A DNA stretch of 64,000 nucleotides, from the NCBI GenBank assembly GCA_028023455.1, contig JAQFVV010006313.1, forward strand, positions 1,934,992 through 1,998,991. The letters are read 5' to 3'. Numbering within the stretch: position 1 is the first letter of the stretch; each line of letters opens with the position of its first letter. The notes under the pieces are model-generated. The model saw only the letters and a program-made list of their open reading frames with translations, did not search any database and was not told where the DNA came from. This document shows, in pieces, positions 11,260-30,114 of this stretch. The position numbers and the translations under genes were made by a program. This DNA is from Epiperipatus broadwayi (taxonomy: Eukaryota; Onychophora; Udeonychophora; Euonychophora; Peripatidae).

Positions 11260-12039
11260 CATGGAAAATATGCATGATAATGAGATCCATTTCTGGACTA
11301 TTATAGAGTTGTTTTAGCAAGGTGAAGAAAGAGCGAAAAGATGGAAAGAAAAAAGCTGAAGGAGAGAAGAGGAACTTAGAGCGCTGTACAGACTCATCCC
11401 TGGATGGCCAAATATGACAGAGGAACCCCTGAACCAGAAAATAGAAACCAATGATTCTGCAAAGAAACTAAAACACCAGACCTGGGACCTCAAACTCAGC
11501 CAACCAAGCTCATCAACATTAAGATATTTCATGAAGTCAAAAAATGTCCATAACTTTATTTAGCAAAAATAGCTCCAGCAAATGAGGTACGAGACATAGG
11601 ACCTCAAGCCCAGCTAACCAAGATTATTTACAGAAAAAAATTTCATGATGTAAAACAATGTCACCAACTGTATTTAGATAGGATATTTCCAGCCAATGAT
11701 GTACAAGATCTAGGGCCTCAAATCCAGCTAACCAAGCTTACCACCAATATCAAAACACAAGAAAGCAAGAAAAATATTCCACCTGATATAGTAAGAATAT
11801 GTCAACCGGATGAAGTAAAGAAAATAGTGAAAGCAATTATGGTGCTGGATATCATCCCATGGGCCAAGGAGCCACCAGACAAAGGAAATAATTCTGACAA
11901 CCTAAGGCTACAGTTAATGACCAGTAGTTTGAAATCCCTTGTATATCAACCACCAGACAATATAAAGAGGCCTGATAATCTGAGACTGCAATTATTAAAA
12001 TATAAAGGCAGTTATCACCCACCAGACCCAGAATTATAG
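11260..12039 (+). pseudogene. Decayed coding region with internal peptide repeats
   Basis: The longest open stretch in one frame is 11554-12039, about 160 codons. The frame continues upstream to about 11455 through one stop (taa at 11551). It contains three diverged copies of a roughly 39-residue unit built on (D/N)(E/D)VRDIGPQxQLTK, spaced about 117 bp apart. After these comes a Pro-rich end with repeated PPD and DNLRLQL motifs. Just upstream, another frame reads LRALYRLIPGWPNMTEEP, suggesting a frameshift. The codon-period repeat and Lys/Gln/Pro-rich content point to former protein coding, perhaps a retroelement ORF. No enzyme motif is visible and I do not recognise the family. Confidence 0.4.
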
Positions 12040-12348
12040 TAGATTTTATTTAAAAAAAGGAATGGACACATCACAAGATAAATGAGAAAGGAGATCGGAT
12101 AAACCAATGTTGAACTATTAAAATGTTAAACAAAAATTGGTGAAGGGGGAGATAATAGAAAGTGTTCACTATGAGTAGATTGATTAATATGATCCAGGTA
12201 TATAATTCAGTTCCATTCCATCATTATATTTATATACTGTACATTATATGGGATATCTTGTAAATTTTTTTATGCAGGCTTTATAGGTGGACACCTGTTC
12301 TAAGATCTTTTTTTTACAATTTTTTTTTGTTCCATCACTGAGGGAATG

Positions 12349-12506
12349 TGAAACATTAGGGTCTGCTTTGCAGATCTTCGTTTCACCTTTTCTTACCTAT
12401 TTCCTACCCTCATATCTTAGTTTGAACCCCAATCTATCGTAGTGTGTCTGCAATGCGCTTATATACCAAAAATCCCAATTTTAAACCATGAGTACAATGC
12501 TCATAT
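12349..12506. repeat. About 150-bp dispersed repeat, copy 2
   Basis: Second copy of the 6983-7140 repeat, a few substitutions apart and again ending in an AT run. Confidence 0.7.

Positions 12507-19380
<6,874 letters not shown>

Positions 19381-19418
<38 letters not shown>
19381..19418. repeat. (AT)n tract at left border of satellite 1
   Basis: Remaining left part of the microsatellite that hosts the array. The right remnant is at 27787-27802. Confidence 0.9.
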
Positions 19419-19422
<4 letters not shown>

Positions 19423-20895
19423 ACAGATGGCGTCCTACCAAGACTGCCAATCAAGCGTATGTTTTGTTTACATAAACGTCAGAGTAGTTAGTATTCACTA
19501 TCTCTAACTATAATTCCACTTTCAGATCATGATTTCAAGATATTTGCTATCGTCAGTGAAAGACAGGAATAAAGAAACTAGATCTGAATACAAACTCTGA
19601 GCGTTTATGAAACAATTTCTATTCAGCTTGCAAGCGTGAATTTTTTAGACACGTAATGTCTTCAAACTCAGCATAGCAAACCAGATAGCTACATGGGTCT
19701 GATCTCAGTTCAGCATCACCACATAGTAGAAGCCTCTGCAATCTATATCATTGCAAGAAAGACCTCAAAGGTACATTTATGATAAACAAAAATGCAAGTT
19801 AAAAAACTTGCTAACGATTGTATTTATGTCCACAGATGGCGTCCTACCAAGACTGCCAATCAAGCGTATGTTTTGTTTACATAAATGTCAGAGTAGTTAG
19901 TATTCACTATCTCTAACTATAATTCCACTTTCAGATCATGATTTCAAGCTATTTGCTATCGTCAGTGAAAGACAGGAATAAAGAATCTAGATCTGAATAC
20001 AAACTCTGAGCGTTTATGAAACAATTTCTATTCAGCTTGCAAGCGTGAATTTTTTAGACACGTAATGTCTTCAAACTCAGCATAGCAAACCAGATAGCTA
20101 CATGGGTCTGATCTCAGTTCAGCATCACCACATAGTAGAAGCCTCTGCAATCTATATCATTGCAAGAAAGACCTCAAAGGTACAATTATGATAAACAAAA
20201 ATGCAAGTTAAAAAACTTGCTAACGCTTGTATTTATGTCCACAGATGGCGTCCTACCAAGACTGCCAATCAAGCGTATGTTTTGTTTACATAAACGTCAG
20301 AGTAGTTAGTATTCACTATCTCTAACTATAATTCCACTTTCAGATCATGATTTCAAGCTATTTGCTATCGTCAGTGAAAGACAGGAATAAAGAATCTAGA
20401 TCTGAATACAAACTCTGAGCGTTTATGAAACAATTTCTATTCAGCTTGCAAGCGTGAATTTTTTAGACACGTAATGTCTTCAAACTCAGCATAGCAAACC
20501 AGATAGCTACATGGGTCTGATCTCAGTTCAGCATCACCACATAGTAGAAGCCTCTGCAATCTATATCATTGCAAGAAAGACCTCAAAGGTACAATTATGA
20601 TAAACAAAAATGCAAGTTAAAAAACTTGCTAACGCTTGTATTTATGTCCACAGATGGCGTCCTACCAAGACTGCCAATCAAGCGTATGTTTTGTTTACAT
20701 AAACGTCAGAGTAGTTAGTATTCACTATCTCTAACTATAATTCCACTTTCAGATCATGATTTCAAGCTATTTGCTATCGTCAGTGAAAGACAGGAATAAA
20801 GAAACTAGATCTGAATACAAACTCTGAGCATTTATGAAACAATTTCTATTCAGCTTGCAAGCGTGAATTTTTTAGACACGTAATGTCTTCAAACT
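19419..20895 (-). repeat. Satellite 1, 409-bp units, left block (minus polarity), 3.6 units
   Basis: Unit starts (gtccacagatggcg) lie at 19419, 19828, 20237 and 20646, giving a period of exactly 409. Units are near identical. The ribozyme motif reads on the minus strand. The block ends at a 3-base overlap (act, 20893-20895) with the inverted block. Confidence 0.95.
19513..19570 (-). ncRNA. Hammerhead ribozyme motif, satellite 1 left block (one of four)
   Basis: Minus strand: stem I strand cctgtctttca, core CUGACGA, stem II, GAAA, palindromic stem III aucaugau, C17, then tgaaagtgg. Sister copies recur every 409 bp to about 20758. This unit has a/c variation in stem II (aagatattt). Confidence 0.7.
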
Positions 20896-23800
20896 ATGTG
20901 GTGATGCTGAACTGAGATCAGACCCATGTAGCTATCTGGTTTGCTATGCTGAGTTTGAAGACATTACGTGTCTAAAAAATTCACGCTTGCAAGCTGAATA
21001 GAAATTGTTTCATAAACGCTCAGAGTTTGTATTCAGATCTAGTTTCTTTATTTCTGTCTTTCACTGACGATAGCAAATAGCTTGAAATCATGATCTGAAA
21101 GTGGAATTATAGTTAGAGATAGTGAATACTAACTACTCTGACGTTTATGTAAACAAAACATACGCTTGATTGGCAGTCTTGGTAGGACGCCATCTGTGGA
21201 CATAAATACAAGCGTTAGCAAGTTTTTTAACTTGCATTTTTGTTTATCATAAATTTACCTTTGAGGTCTTTCTTGCAATGATATAGATTGCAGAGGCTTC
21301 TACTATGTGGTGATGCTGAACTGAGATCAGACCCATGTAGCTATCTGGTTTGCTATGCTGAGTTTGAAGACATTACGTGTCTAAAAAATTCACGCTTGCA
21401 AGCTGAATAGAAATTGTTTCATAAACGCTCAGAGTTTGTATTCAGATCTAGTTTCTTTATTCCTGTCTTTCACTGACGATAGCAAATAGCTTGAAATCAT
21501 GATCTGAATGTGGAATTATAGTTAGAGATAGTGAATACTAACTACTCTGACGTTTATGTAAACAAAACATACGCTTGATTGGCAGTCTTGGTAGGACGCC
21601 ATCTGTGGACATAAATACAAGCGTTAGCAAGTTTTTTAACTTGCATTTTTGTTTATCATAAATTTACCTTTGAGGTCTTTCTTGCTATGATATAGATTGC
21701 AGAGGCTTCTACTATGTGGTGATGCTGAACTGAGATCAGACCCATGTAGCTATCTGGTTTGCTATGCTGAGTTTGAAGACATTACGTGTCTAAAAAATTC
21801 ACGCTTGCAAGCTGAATAGAAATTGTTTCATAAACGCTCAGAGTTTGTATTCAGATCTAGTTTCTTTATTCCTGTCTTTCACTGACGATAGCAAATAGCT
21901 TGAAATCATGATCTGAATGTGGAATTATAGTTAGAGATAGTGAATACTAACTACTCTGACGTTTATGTAAACAAAACATACGCTTGATTGGCAGTCTTGG
22001 TAGGATGCCATCTGTGGACATAAATACAAGCGTTAGCAAGTTTTTTAACTTGCATTTTTGTTTATCATAAATGTACCTTTGAGGTCTTTCTTGCTATGAT
22101 ATAGATTGCAGAGGCTTCTACTATGTGGTGATGCTGAACTGAGATCAGACCCATGTAGCTATCTGGTTTGCTATGCTGAGTTTGAAGACATTACGTGTCT
22201 AAAAAATTCATGCTTGCAAGCTGAATAGAAATTGTTTCATAAACGCTCAGAGTTAGTATTCAGATCTAGTTTCTTTATTCCTGTCTTTCACTGACGATAG
22301 CAAATAGCTTGAAATCATGATCTGAAAGTGGAATTATAGTTAGAGATAGTGAATACTAACTACTCTGACGTTTATGTAAACAAAACATACGCTTGATTGG
22401 CAGTCTTGGTAGGACGCCATCTGTGGACATAAATACAAGCGTTAGCAAGTTTTTTAACTTGCATTTTTGTTTATCATAAATTTACCTTTGAGGTCTTTCT
22501 TGCAATGATATAGATTGCAGAGGCTTCTACTATGTGGTGATGCTGAACTGAGATCAGACCCATGTAGCTATCTGGTTTGCTATGCTGAGTTTGAAGACAT
22601 TACGTGTCTAAAAAATTCACGCTTGCAAGCTGAATAGAAATTGTTTCATAAACGCTCAGAGTTTGTATTCAGATCTAGTTTCTTTATTCCTGTCTTTCAC
22701 TGACGATAGCAAATAGCTTGAAATCATGATCTGAATGTGGAATTATAGTTAGAGATAGTGAATACTAACTACTCTGACGTTTATGTAAACAAAACATACG
22801 CTTGATTGGCAGTCTTGGTAGGACGCCATCTGTGGACATAAATACAAGCGTTAGCAAGTTTTTTAACTTGCATTTTTGTTTATCATAAATGTACCTTTGA
22901 GGTCTTTCTTGCTATGATATAGATTGCAGAGGCTTCTACTATGTGGTGATGCTGAACTGAGATCAGACCCATGTAGCTATCTGGTTTGCTATGCTGAGTT
23001 TGAAGACATTACGTGTCTAAAAAATTCACGCTTGCAAGCTGAATAGAAATTGTTTCATAAACGCTCAGAGTTTGTATTCAGATCTAGTTTCTTTATTCCT
23101 GTCTTTCACTGACGATAGCAAATAGCTTGAAATCATGATCTGAAAGTGGAATTATAGTTAGAGATAGTGAATACTAACTACTCTGACGTTTATGTAAACA
23201 AAACATACGCTTGATTGGCAGTCTTGGTAGGATGCCATCTGTGGACATAAATACAAGCGTTAGCAAGTTTTTTAACTTGCATTTTTGTTTATCATAAATG
23301 TACCTTTGAGGTCTTTCTTGCTATGATATAGATTGCAGAGGCTTCTACTATGTGGTGATGCTGAACTGAGATCAGACCCATGTAGCTATCTGGTTTGCTA
23401 TGCTGAGTTTGAAGACATTACGTGTCTAAAAAATTCATGCTTGCAAGCTGAATAGAAATTGTTTCATAAATGCTCAGAGTTAGTATTCAGATCTAGTTTC
23501 TTTATTCCTGTCTTTCACTGACGATAGCAAATAGCTTGAAATCATGATCTGAAAGTGGAATTATAGTTAGAGATAGTGAATACTAACTACTCTGACGTTT
23601 ATGTAAACAAAACATACGCTTGATTGGCAGTCTTGGTAGGACGCCATCTGTGGACATAAATACAAGCGTTAGCAAGTTTTTTAACTTGCATTTTTGTTTA
23701 TCATAAATGTACCTTTGAGGTCTTTCTTGCAATGATATAGATTGCAGAGGCTTCTACTATGTGGTGATGCTGAACTGAGATCAGACCCATGTAGCTATCT

Positions 23801-26800
23801 GGTTTGCTATGCTGAGTTTGAAGACATTACGTGTCTAAAAAATTCACGCTTGCAAGCTGAATAGAAATTGTTTCATAAACGCTCAGAGTTTGTATTCAGA
23901 TCTAGTTTCTTTATTCCTGTCTTTCACTGACGATAGCAAATAGCTTGAAATCATGATCTGAAAGTGGAATTATAGTTAGAGATAGTGAATACTAACTACT
24001 CTGACGTTTATGTAAACAAAACATACGCTTGATTGGCAGTCTTGGTAGGACGCCATCTGTGGACATAAATACAAGCGTTAGCAAGTTTTTTAACTTGCAT
24101 TTTTGTTTATCATAAATGTAACTTTGAGGTCTTTCTTGCAATGATATAGATTGCAGAGGCTTCTACTATGTGGTGATGCTGAACTGAGATCAGACCCATG
24201 TAGCTATCTGGTTTGCTATGCTGAGTTTGAAGACATTACGTGTCTAAAAAATTCACGCTTGCAAGCTGAATAGAAATTGTTTCATAAACGCTCAGAGTTT
24301 GTATTCAGATCTAGTTTCTTTATTCCTGTCTTTCACTGACGATAGCAAATAGCTTGAAATCATGATCTGAAAGTGGAATTATAGTTAGAGATAGTGAATA
24401 CTAACTACTCTGACGTTTATGTAAACAAAACATACGCTTGATTGGCAGTCTTGGTAGGACGCCATCTGTGGACATAAATACAAGCGTTAGCAAGTTTTTT
24501 AACTTGCATTTTTGTTTATCATAAATGTACCTTTGAGGTCTTTCTTGCAATGATATAGATTGCAGAGGCTTCTACTATGTGGTGATGCTGAACTGAGATC
24601 AGACCCATGTAGCTATCTGGTTTGCTATGCTGAGTTTGAAGACATTACGTGTCTAAAAAATTCACGCTTGCAAGCTGAATAGAAATTGTTTCATAAACGC
24701 TCAGAGTTTGTATTCAGATCTAGTTTCTTTATTCCTGTCTTTCACTGACGATAGCAAATAGCTTGAAATCATGATCTGAAAGTGGAATTATAGTTAGAGA
24801 TAGTGAATACTAACTACTCTGACGTTTATGTAAACAAAACATACGCTTGATTGGCAGTCTTGGTAGGACGCCATCTGTGGACATAAATACAAGCGTTAGC
24901 AAGTTTTTTAACTTGCATTTTTGTTTATCATAAATGTACCTTTGAGGTCTTTCTTGCAATGATATAGATTGCAGAGGCTTCTACTATGTGGTGATGCTGA
25001 ACTGAGATCAGACCCATGTAGCTATATGGTTTGCTATGCTGAGTTTGAAGACATTACGTGTCTAAAAAATTCACGCTTGCAAGCTGAATAGAAATTGTTT
25101 CATAAACGCTCAGAGTTTGTATTCAGATCTAGTTTCTTTATTCCTGTCTTTCACTGACGATAGCAAATAGCTTGAAATCATGATCTGAAAGTGGAATTAT
25201 AGTTAGAGATAGAGAATACTAACTACTCTGACGTTTATGTAAACAAAACATACGCTTGATTGGCAGTCTTGGTAGGACGCCATCTGTGGACATAAATACA
25301 AGCGTTAGCAAGTTTTTTAACTTGCATTTTTGTTTATCATAAATGTACCTTTGAGGTCTTTCTTGCAATGATATAGATTGCAGAGGCTTCTACTATGTGG
25401 TGATGCTGAACTGAGATCAGACCCATGTAGCTATCTGGTTTGCTATGCTGAGTTTGAAGACATTACGTGTCTAAAAAATTCACGCTTGCAAGCTGAATAG
25501 AAATTGTTTCATAAACGCTCAGAGTTTGTATTCAGATCTAGTTTCTTTATTCCTGTCTTTCACTGACGATAGCAAATAGCTTGAAATCATGATCTGAAAG
25601 TGGAATTATAGTTAGAGATAGTGAATACTAACTACTCTGACGTTTATGTAAACAAAACATACGCTTGATTGGCAGTCTTGGTAGGACGCCATCTGTGGAC
25701 ATAAATACAAGCGTTAGCAAGTTTTTTAACTTGCATTTTTGTTTATCATAAATTTACCTTTGAGGTCTTTCTTGCAATGATATAGATTGCAGAGGCTTCT
25801 ACTATGTGGTGATGCTGAACTGAGATCAGACCCATGTAGCTATCTGGTTTGCTATGCTGAGTTTGAAGACATTACGTGTCTAAAAAATTCACGCTTGCAA
25901 GCTGAATAGAAATTGTTTCATAAACGCTCAGAGTTTGTATTCAGATCTAGTTTCTTTATTCCTGTCTTTCACTGACGATAGCAAATAGCTTGAAATCATG
26001 ATCTGAATGTGGAATTATAGTTAGAGATAGTGAATACTAACTACTCTGACGTTTATGTAAACAAAACATACGCTTGATTGGCAGTCTTGGTAGGACGCCA
26101 TCTGTGGACATAAATACAAGCGTTAGCAAGTTTTTAACTTGCATTTTTGTTTATCATAAATGTACCTTTGAGGTCTTTCTTGCAATGATATAGATTGCAG
26201 AGGCTTCTACTATGTGGTGATGCTGAACTGAGATCAGACCCATGTAGCTATCTGGTTTGCTATGCTGAGTTTGAAGACATTACATGTCTAAAAAATTCAC
26301 GCTTGCAAGCTGAATAGAAATTGTTTCATAAACGCTGAGTTTGTATTCAGATCTAGTTTCTTTATTCCTGTCTTTCACTGACGATAGCAAATAGCTTGAA
26401 ATCATGATCTGAAAGTGGAATTATAGTTAGAGATAGTGAATACTAACTACTCTGACGTTTATGTAAACAAAACATACGCTTGATTGGCAGTCTTGGTAGG
26501 ACGCCATCTGTGGACATAAATACAAGCGTTAGCAAGTTTTTTAACTTGCATTTTTGTTTATCATAAATGTACCATTGAGGTCTTTCTTGCAATGATATAG
26601 ATTGCAGAGGCTTCTACTATGTGGTGATGCTGAACTGAGATCAGACCCATGTAGCTATCTGGTTTGTTATGCTGAGTTTGAAGACTACGTGTCTAAAAAA
26701 TTCATGCTTGCAAGCTGAATAGAAATTGTTTCATAAACGCTCAGAGTTTGTATTCAGATCTAGTTTCTTTATTCCTGTCTTTCACTGACGATAGCAAATA

Positions 26801-27787
26801 GCTTGAAATCATGATCTGAAAGTGGAATTATAGTTAGAGATAGTGAATACTAACTACTCTGACGTTTATGTAAACAAAACATACGCTTGATTGGCAGTCT
26901 TGGTAGGACGCCATCTGTGGACATAAATACAAGCGTTAGCAAGTTTTTAACTTGCATTTTTGTTTATCATAAATGTACCTTTGAGGTCTTTCTTGCAATG
27001 ATATAGATTGCAGAGGCTTCTACTATGTGGTGATGCTGAACTGAGATCAGACCCATGTAGCTATCTGGTTTGCTATGCTGAGTTTGAAGACATTACGTGT
27101 CTAAAAAATTCACGCTTGCAAGCTGAATAGAAATTGTTTCATAAACGCTCAGAGTTTGTATTCAGATCTAGTTTCTTTATTCCTGTCTTTCACTGACGAT
27201 AGCAAATAGCTTGAAATCATGATCTGAAAGTGGAATTATAGTTAGAGATAGTGAATACTAACTACTCTGACGTTTATGTAAACAAAACATACGCTTGATT
27301 GGCAGTCTTGGTAGGACGCCATCTGTGGACATAAATACAAGCGTTAGCAAGTTTTTTAACTTGCATTTTTGTTTATCATAAATGTACCTTTGAGGTCTTT
27401 CTTGCAATGATATAGATTGCAGAGGCTTCTACTATGTGGTGATGCTGAACTGAGATCAGACCCATGTAGCTATCTGGTTTGCTATGCTGAGTTTGAAGAC
27501 ATTACGTGTCTAAAAAATTCACACTTGCAAGCTGAATAGAAATTGTTTCATAAATGCTCAGAGTTTATATTCAGATCTAGTTTCTTTATTCCTGTCTTTC
27601 ACTGACGATAGCAAATAGCTTGAAATCATGATCTGAAAGTGGAATTATAGTTAGAGATAGTGAATACTAACTACTCTGACGTTTATGTAAACAAAACATA
27701 CGCTTGATTGGCAGTCTTGGTAGGACGCCATCTGTGGACATAAATACAAGCGTTAGCAAGTTTTTTAACTTGCATTTTTGTTTATCA
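20893..27787 (+). repeat. Satellite 1, 409-bp units, right block (plus polarity), about 17 units
   Basis: Tandem copies inverted relative to the left block, with ctatgtggtgatgctg at 20894, 21303 and so on every 409 bp. Units differ by single substitutions and rare indels. Shared variants recur three units apart (see findings), suggesting higher-order duplication. There is no coding capacity; the repeated content is a structured RNA unit. Confidence 0.95.
21050..21110 (+). ncRNA. Hammerhead ribozyme motif, satellite 1 right block (one of 17)
   Basis: CUGACGA lies at 21064-21070 and GAAA at 21084-21087; predicted cleavage follows C 21095. Stem I pairs ctttca with tgaaag (6 bp), then a small internal loop, then a distal helix. 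Stem II is agc/gct around aaata, with a U-U mismatch at its first position where active hammerheads usually have G-C. Stem III is the palindrome aucaugau, so a dimer or a 2-bp stem with a 4-base loop is expected. Motif order and the pairing of stem I are clear; activity may be reduced. The copy recurs in every unit to 27601. Confidence 0.7.
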
Positions 27788-27804
27788 TATATATATATAT
27801 ATTT

Positions 27805-28110
27805 CTATATAAATAAATATTTGAAATCATTTAAAACTAATTTTGATCTTTTATTTTACTGATTCCTATCACTGTCTCGGTCTATATATCTAGTTACTAC
27901 ATTTCTTTCGTACATCCATAGACATTGTTTCTCCCTGACCACCAGGTACCAGTAAATGTTATACTAGTAGTAGCATCAGATGCATTATCATGTAGGTGGT
28001 GCTGTGAAATTTTAGACTTTTGATTCAAACTTAGTATATCTAGAAGGCAACCCCTCCTAGAGTGTTCAGTTTCATGTGTGGGGTTAGCAAGATAGACGAT
28101 TCTTACTGTT

Positions 28111-28113
<3 letters not shown>
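27805..28113 (+). repeat. 2.8-kb duplicated module, copy 2, right part
   Basis: Continues the match to copy 1 (9581-9945) directly after the satellite, including tgaaatcatttaaaactaat and the stretch around gtagcatcagatgcattatc. This shows that the satellite interrupts the module. Confidence 0.85.

Positions 28114-28153
<40 letters not shown>
28114..28153. repeat. (AT)n microsatellite
   Basis: AT run immediately upstream of the 28166-28256 exon candidate. Confidence 0.95.
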
Positions 28154-28157
<4 letters not shown>

Positions 28158-28165
28158 TGTGACAG

Positions 28166-28256
28166 GCTGGAGGATTTACTCAGGAGAGAGGGAGAGTACA
28201 TCTTTCTATGGTCGGAATTTGGATCTTCAGATAGGATGCAAATGACTACACAATGA
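28166..28256 (+). CDS. Candidate terminal exon, plus strand
   Basis: Follows an acceptor-like tattgtgacag. One frame reads LEDLLRREGEYIFLWSEFGS and ends at TGA 28254-28256. The other two frames are also open for much of the segment, so the frame is not certain. An AATAAA at 28437-28442 would give a 3' UTR of about 200 bp. Upstream partner exons are not identified. It converges with the minus-strand candidate at 28908-28987. Confidence 0.35.
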
Positions 28257-28436
28257 AATGCATAACTTATGATTGTATCTATTTCCAATAGACTAGCGCT
28301 GTATATTTTTATTAACTTAGACCCAATTTGGGTTAGTTCATCCTATTCTCATCCCTTCCTGTCTTTGTTATACCACTGTATTCAAACTAAGAGAGTAATT
28401 GCTATAGACTCTCTTAACAGTGAACAAAATTACACT

Positions 28437-28442
28437 AATAAA
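28437..28442 (+). terminator. AATAAA polyadenylation signal candidate
   Basis: Plus strand, about 180 bp after the candidate stop at 28256. Confidence 0.35.
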
Positions 28443-28689
28443 CAATTATTACATCTATATATATGTGATAATTCATTACATACATTCTTTAATATACTCC
28501 TGTATCATTGCATATAGGATAAGGTGAATGTGTGCATACACATATATATTTAAAATTATCACATCAATGGGCATAAATCAATATATTAATGATATTAATA
28601 ATAAGAATAATGATGATAAGAATATTGGTGATGGATATAAGAATAATGGTGAGCTAGAGACCAGATTAAAGTAACAAATTCTTTTAACA

Positions 28690-28695
28690 TTTATT
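28690..28695 (-). terminator. AATAAA polyadenylation signal candidate
   Basis: Minus-strand AATAAA about 215 bp beyond the stop codon at 28908-28910. Confidence 0.45.
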
Positions 28696-28907
28696 GATAA
28701 GTAAAAAAAAAGTTTAATAATACTGAATTATATTATCTGATATGTCCAGGATGAGCTTCTACCACATTATTATCCAATAATGATAAAAATAAAAATCCTT
28801 AGCCCTCAGCCCATGGTAGAAATTCACACACTTGACAACAGTTATTTACAAAGACATATACATAAAATAAGATTTATATAACTGTGAATCTAACTGGCTA
28901 ATCAATC

Positions 28908-28987
28908 CTATTTTACAATCACATCATAAAAAGCTTTGTTGTCCAGTTCATATTTTGATGGTGGTAAATCTTCTTGGGAGCTCTCCT
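28908..28987 (-). CDS. Candidate terminal exon, minus strand
   Basis: Minus-strand reading after a T-rich tract and an AG acceptor (tctatatatag). The frame reads EESSQEDLPPSKYELDNKA followed by FYDVIVK and a TAG at 28908-28910. The peptide has acidic/Ser-rich then charged character unlike translated AT-rich noise, and a matching AATAAA lies downstream. Upstream exons of the same gene could be those at 36.5 and 43.2 kb, but phase does not join 43.2 kb to this exon directly, so at least one more exon is needed. Product not recognised. Confidence 0.5.
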
Positions 28988-28999
28988 CTATATATAGAA

Positions 29000-30110
29000 G
29001 TCTCTAATATTAATAGAAAAAAAACATCCATGCAAGGTTGTTAATCAATTATACAAAAGAAACACATAATAAAGTTAGTTAACGATAAACAAACTAACAT
29101 CAATTCTATACTGTTTTATAGTGCCGGTGCTTAATGTGAGATAATATTGAGATGTTACCATTTATTTCATATTATGCTGTCAATGTCAATTTGGTTGGGA
29201 AGAAAAGTTGATCTAGATTTTATTTAATAACAAAAAAAATATCTAGTTAAATCTCATAACTTCCCCCTTCTTACTCTCATAATAAAGTTTTCCAAAAATG
29301 TAAACACGTTTGCTTCTAAGTGTGGAAATGAAAATTAAAAAAAATTAACAATAGAAAATTAAAAAAATCAAAATTTTCATTCAATCATATTAGCTAAAGT
29401 TCGATAAGTCTGCCGGAAATGTCCTTCATATTATTAGATCATCATTTTCAAAATAGATCTCTCTGGATAAAAATAGAACACTGTTCCCTTGAAGAGAGGC
29501 ATTCTCCTATTTGGAATGATAATATAGATATTCTGTCCAGATGACTTTCTCATGAGTTATGTGGAGGCATGTTATAAAAGACAATGTATGTTCTTCAGAC
29601 TTTATAGCAATAACAGATGAAATCACTATGCTTTAATGACTCAGATGATGACATTTTATCCCATATGGTGTCATTGCTTTTAGATGGAATACATTGTATA
29701 ATGATATATATTACATATGTAGTTCATTTGGTTGCAATTGGGTATACATACATACATTTATATATAAGAAAACAGTTGTTTACTTCCCTGCTTTTTGATT
29801 GTTGATAACTATTTTTTTTTTCTTGTATGAATAAACTTAAAGTTTCTTAAGCAAAAAAAAAAATATTTTTACTTTTTTGAAATAACTAGGCTACTTATAA
29901 ATTATCAATCTAATTTGCTGTTTGGCTTCTATTAACTTTAATGCTAATAATAAAAATAATTCTGAATACATACTTCTATCTTTGCATTCAAATTTTTAAG
30001 CATAACGAAGTTGACTTTATTTAGCAAGAGCATTATTTGAAAAAGAGAAAGGATAGAGATTTAAATTGCTTTTATATAACATTCAATTTGAAAAGGTTTA
30101 GCTCATTTTT
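29000..30110. other. AT-rich DNA, no supported gene
   Basis: A short plus-strand stretch around 29465-29545 reads SLWIKIEHCSLEERHSPIWN, which could be a retroelement scrap, but it is too short to call. Confidence 0.4.
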
Positions 30111-30114
30111 GACT

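Noticed and set aside
19419-27787. Regularly spaced repeats as a CRISPR array
   Set aside because: The repeats are contiguous 409-bp satellite units with no spacers, in a eukaryotic context.
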